Shown: in pieces, positions 61,538 to 64,000 of the stretch
Position numbering within the stretch: position 1 is the first letter of the stretch
Layout of the letters: the number at the start of each line of letters is the position of its first letter
Origin: Lewinellaceae bacterium
GTDB taxonomy: Bacteria > Bacteroidota > Bacteroidia > Chitinophagales > Saprospiraceae
Assembly (NCBI GenBank): GCA_020636435.1
Contig: JACJXX010000001.1
Coordinates: 4,605,001-4,669,000, forward strand
Direction: 5' to 3'
DNA: 64,000 nucleotides
The notes under the pieces: generated by a model
Seen by the model: only the letters and a program-made list of their open reading frames with translations
The model's database searches: none
Told to the model about the DNA's origin: nothing
Translations under genes and position numbers: made by a program

Positions 61538-62536
61538 ATGGACACGTTGCCCAAAACTTTCATTGGTATAGATGTCAGCAAAGACGACCTGGTGACAGCT
61601 TTTCCGCTTGCCCCCGAGCAGTGGGAAGTCGATAAATTCGACAACAATGATGCCGGGATCGCAGCCCTGCTACAGAAGGTTAAAGAGCTTCCCAAGCCTC
61701 ATGTCGTGCTCGAAGCCACCGGCAATTACTCCATGAAAGTTGTCTTTGCGCTGTGCGAAAACCAGGTTCCTGTTTCTGTTTTAAATCCTAAACAGAGCAA
61801 CGGTTTCATTAAGGGCGTACTGCTATCCACGACCAAAACTGACGCCAAAGATGCCTGCGCACTGGCGTTGTACGGGCAGTTCAATAAGCCCAAATCCTAT
61901 CGTATACCAAGCGACAAGATGCTGGAAATCACCCAATTGAGGGTGTATTTGAAGCAGCTCAAAAAACAGCAGGTAGTTATTTCCAACCAGTTGCACGCCC
62001 TCGAGTTCCACGTCAAGCCCCTGCCTTATGTCCAGGAGTCTCTGAGGGAAAGTTTAGCGTTGTGCAAGCGGCAAATCCAGGATACTGAAAAGGGCCTCCT
62101 GAGCATTTCGGAGGATTGTTTTGACCAGGCCTACGCTCTGGCCACCTCCGTAGTTGGCGTCGGCCCGGCCATCGCCCAGAGCCTGTTGGTGGCTACCAAC
62201 GGCTTCCGGGAATTTGACAACCCCAAGCAGCTGGCCAAGTTTGTCGGCGTGTGTTCCACCCAGTGCGAGTCCGGCTCCAGCATTAAAAAACGAGGCAGCA
62301 TTTCCAAGACGGGAGACCCCAATTTGAGGGCCTTGCTCTACATGGGCGCCCGGTCAGCCAAGCGCTTCAACCAGCCCTGCAAACTGCTGTATGAGCGCCT
62401 CAGAAGCAAAGGGAAATGCCACAAAGTGGCCATGCTAGCAGTGTGCAATAAGATGCTCCGGCAGATGTTTGCGGTGGTCAAATCAGGGGTGAAATTCGAT
62501 AATGAGTACCATCTTAAAAATGAAAAAGCGGCGTAA
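61538..62536 (+). CDS. IS110-family transposase (DEDD type)
   Basis: The 332-residue recombinase has an N-terminal DEDD nuclease-like domain with Asp12 (FIGIDVSK), Glu59 (VLEATGNY), Asp102 and Asp105 (TKTDAKDA). A coiled linker (residues about 120-190) precedes the C-terminal Transposase_20 region (VVGVGPAIAQSLL ... FVGVCSTQCESGSSIKKRGSISKTGDPNLRALLYMGA) carrying the conserved serine area. The four acidic residues are intact, so it may be active. It directs RNA-guided recombination if the leader encodes a bridge RNA. Confidence 0.95.
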   Translation: MDTLPKTFIGIDVSKDDLVTAFPLAPEQWEVDKFDNNDAGIAALLQKVKELPKPHVVLEATGNYSMKVVFALCENQVPVSVLNPKQSNGFIKGVLLSTTKTDAKDACALALYGQFNKPKSYRIPSDKMLEITQLRVYLKQLKKQQVVISNQLHALEFHVKPLPYVQESLRESLALCKRQIQDTEKGLLSISEDCFDQAYALATSVVGVGPAIAQSLLVATNGFREFDNPKQLAKFVGVCSTQCESGSSIKKRGSISKTGDPNLRALLYMGARSAKRFNQPCKLLYERLRSKGKCHKVAMLAVCNKMLRQMFAVVKSGVKFDNEYHLKNEKAA

Positions 62537-62729
62537 ATTTTTGCCTTTTTTCTTGCTTTTTAACACAGTTCATCTCACGCCGAAGTCTTTTTATGATCGA
62601 AGAGACACACTTTTCTGAATACTCCCACCCGCTTTGCCCCGTACACCGTACACCTCCCCTGCCAGTCCAAGCCCGTACACCGTCCAGCCAATCCCTACCC
62701 ATCCTTATCCGGATGCCCTGCATTCCTGC
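62537..62729. other. Spacer between the IS110 transposase and the patatin remnant
   Basis: It contains the right direct repeat of the IS110 element (62574-62587) and then a GC-rich stretch of CCC/ACC words (62620-62700) without a gene. Confidence 0.5.
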
Positions 62730-63011
62730 TCAATGGTTGCAGATCAACTGCTGTACGATTTGATCCCGCCTGGCATCCAAGCTGGTAAAGAAGAAAGCCC
62801 GGCGGCTGGTAATGTTGTAGGCGGTGGCCAGGCAGGGCTTTAGGAAATCCTGCAACTGGGTATCGCCCAAACACCGCTTTAGGGCTTTCTCCAGGGCCTG
62901 CGAACAATATTTCTCATCCAACCGGCCCATCATGCTAGTGAGTTTTCGGTATGGCGATTGGGGAAAAATGCCGCCGCCGTCGATGGAAAGGATGCGGATT
63001 TTTTTCTTTAT
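62730..63011 (-). pseudogene. Decayed patatin-like phospholipase
   Basis: Read leftwards from about 63011, the frame gives IKKKIRILSIDGGGI, the start of patatin proteins (DGGGxRG oxyanion motif). It then passes directly to SPYRKLTSMMGRLDEKYCSQ and GDTQLQDFLKPCLATAYNI, which resemble a much later part of patatins. About 50 residues including the GxSxG serine are missing, the start codon is ATA instead of ATG, and the protein stops after 94 codons. So this is an internally deleted, 3'-truncated remnant. Patatin lipases occur as effectors in several defence systems, but this context does not prove such a role. Confidence 0.62.
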
Positions 63012-63215
63012 TTGGCGGTGGCCAAAATGGTTACCTCCTTCGTTTAAATTTGCTTCTGAAACTTGGGAAAAGTTTCAAAAAACCCTTTATGCACACCCTT
63101 CGGTAAAAATAAATCCCCCTCAAAATTAGGAACTTATACCAGAACTTTCGTTCTTTGCGGTACTGTTGGAACGAAAATATTACCGCCCGAATCGCAAAGA
63201 GGCTAAATTACCTAC
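63012..63215. other. Upstream region of the TetR gene
   Basis: 204 bp without a gene. It contains the inverted repeat TTTCGTTC (63146-63153) / GAACGAAA (63169-63176) near the TetR start. Confidence 0.5.
63146..63176. promoter_or_regulatory. Inverted repeat upstream of TetR, possible operator
   Basis: TTTCGTTC (63146-63153) and GAACGAAA (63169-63176) are exact complements 15 bp apart and end 39 bp before the TetR ATG at 63216. This distance suits autoregulation by a TetR dimer. The link is inference. Confidence 0.4.
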
Positions 63216-63833
63216 ATGATAACCAGAGAATTCATCATAGATACTGCCACCCAGTTGTTTGTCAAACACGGGGTTAAAACGATCACATTGGATCGCCTGG
63301 TCAAAGAACTGCATACCTCCAAGCGAACCATTTACACGCATTTCAAGGATAAAACGGATTTGCTCGAAGCTTGCCTGGCCGTTTACCATGCCAGAGTCTG
63401 GAAGGAGAACGAAGATATTATACAATCTTCAGAAAACGCTATTGAGGCGATGGGGCACCTGCACCAGCGAATCGTGAGCCGCACCTATAATGTCAATCCG
63501 AATTTTTTCAGCGACATCATCCACTATTACCCCGGACTGCTGCACGAATCGTACCGCAAGACCGGCAACTTTGCCCACCAGCAATTGGTGCTATTGGCCG
63601 AGTGGGGCATCGAGGACGGAATTTTTCAGGAAGATATGGATGTAGAGGTAGTCGGCAAAACCGTCTTATCCTTGCTCAAGCTGTTGAAAGACAATGACTT
63701 GTTTCCGGCCGTAGAATTCAGCAAAGAGCGGCTGACCTTTGGCATTCTCCTTCCCTACATGCGGGGCCTGTGCACCGCCAAAGGCATCGAGCTGCTGGAA
63801 ATGCAAGAAGAACTGTTTCGCGTGTCAGTTTAA
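63216..63833 (+). CDS. TetR/AcrR-family transcriptional regulator
   Basis: The 205-residue protein has the TetR N-terminal HTH (residues about 3-48: TREFIIDTATQLFVKHGVKTITLDRLVKELHTSKRTIYTHFKDK) and a helical ligand-binding C-terminal domain without further identity. The last codon is 50 bp before the start of the synthase gene at 63884, which it may regulate or precede in one operon. A dyad upstream could be its own operator. Confidence 0.92.
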   Translation: MITREFIIDTATQLFVKHGVKTITLDRLVKELHTSKRTIYTHFKDKTDLLEACLAVYHARVWKENEDIIQSSENAIEAMGHLHQRIVSRTYNVNPNFFSDIIHYYPGLLHESYRKTGNFAHQQLVLLAEWGIEDGIFQEDMDVEVVGKTVLSLLKLLKDNDLFPAVEFSKERLTFGILLPYMRGLCTAKGIELLEMQEELFRVSV

Positions 63834-63883
63834 AAAACCTCCCCTGCCTTCCTTTTGAACCCGCAGGGATCAAAATAAAAGAT

Positions 63884-64000
63884 ATGAATATCAATAGCTC
63901 CCTAAGCAAAACGCCAGTAGCCGTCATCGGCTTATCCGCTATATTTGCCGACGCCCGCAACGTCGAAGAGTTCTGGGCCAACATCGTTCAGGGAAAAGAC
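63884..64000 (+). CDS. Beta-ketoacyl synthase, N-terminal part of a polyketide/PUFA-type synthase (runs off the right edge)
   Basis: Only 39 codons are present, from ATG 63884: a short leader, then PVAVIGLSAIFADARNVEEF and WANIVQGKD. This is the N-terminal signature of the ketosynthase domain of modular type I polyketide synthases and polyunsaturated fatty acid synthases (xxAxVGxSAxFPxAxxxxEFWxNIxxGKD). The catalytic Cys and His lie beyond the edge. The TetR gene 50 bp upstream may control it. A biosynthetic gene cluster probably continues to the right. Confidence 0.85.
   Translation, partial: MNINSSLSKTPVAVIGLSAIFADARNVEEFWANIVQGKD

Larger units (their letters stand above)
61283..62587 (+). 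mobile_element. IS110-family insertion element bounded by 14-bp direct repeats
   Basis: CTCACGCCGAAGTC occurs at 61283-61296 and 62574-62587, 1291 bp apart, and brackets a single transposase gene (61538-62536) and a roughly 220-bp noncoding leader. IS110-family elements lack terminal inverted repeats and move through a circular form with short shared core sequences; the 14-bp repeats could be the target word on each side. A previous repeat array (GCGTTCGACTGA x3) touches the left repeat. Confidence 0.7.

Overview
The window looks like chromosome from a member of the Bacteroidota, most likely the Saprospiraceae/Lewinellaceae branch. The reasons are type IX secretion (T9SS) C-terminal sorting domains, a hybrid two-component system beside a carboxypeptidase-plug TonB receptor, a Bacteroidota-type -33/-7 promoter (TTTG, 20 nt, CAAATTTG), few recognisable Shine-Dalgarno sites, and moderately high GC coding DNA broken by clearly AT-rich islands. 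No rRNA, tRNA or CRISPR array was recognised.

Layout. 1-4.5 kb (minus): the end of a MoxR-type operon (SpoIIM-like membrane protein, DUF4129, DUF4350, start of the MoxR ATPase). 4.7-6.3 kb: an AT-rich island with a HipA-like kinase followed by a separate HipA N-subdomain-like protein (a split HipA). 6.3-7.1 kb: an SDR oxidoreductase. 7.2-19.7 kb: a small polysaccharide-utilisation locus made of a giant hybrid sensor/regulator, a TonB receptor, a broken beta-helix protein, a GH88 lipoprotein and a GH2 enzyme. No SusD is present; GH88 suggests a uronic-acid-containing glycan. 19.7-26.4 kb: an actin-fold-like protein, the DUF1800/DUF1501 pair split by an inverted T9SS-secreted PA-domain protein, and a coiled-coil protein. 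26.8-41.1 kb: housekeeping and stress genes (vWA/OmpA pair, kynurenine 3-monooxygenase, PAP2-like, adenine deaminase, MscS channel, UvrA, GH3-family enzyme, SDR, two Hsp20). 41.2-46 kb: a gluconate-dehydrogenase-like pair, an orphan AntA-like protein and a secreted hypothetical. 47-50.2 kb: a caspase-nSTAND conflict protein with a stunted propeller, plus a small unknown protein. 50.3-55.1 kb: a PiT-PhoU phosphate transporter behind a Pho-box-like element, an enolase-superfamily epimerase and AsnA. 55.3-56.9 kb: an AT-rich restriction-modification pair. 57-61.1 kb: a class III cyclase with TolB and TPR regions, tryptophanase and a DUF4286 protein. 61.2-64 kb: an IS110-family element with a putative bridge-RNA leader, a decayed patatin gene, a TetR regulator and the start of a polyketide/PUFA-type synthase that runs off the edge.

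The most striking layer is non-coding: at least four kinds of small palindromic mobile elements. Two elements share a terminal inverted repeat and have 4-bp duplications (TTAG, TTAC). One has IS66-like GTAA ends with an 8-bp duplication and sits inside the loop of an older inverted repeat. One 123-bp element is inserted in frame in the signal peptide of the GH88 lipoprotein, flanked by 9-bp duplications; removing it restores a textbook lipoprotein signal. A 109-bp perfect-arm palindrome precedes kmo. Regulatory inferences include a sigma-54-like promoter before hsp20, a Pho-box-like triple repeat before the phosphate transporter, and nested inverted repeats before the TonB receptor.
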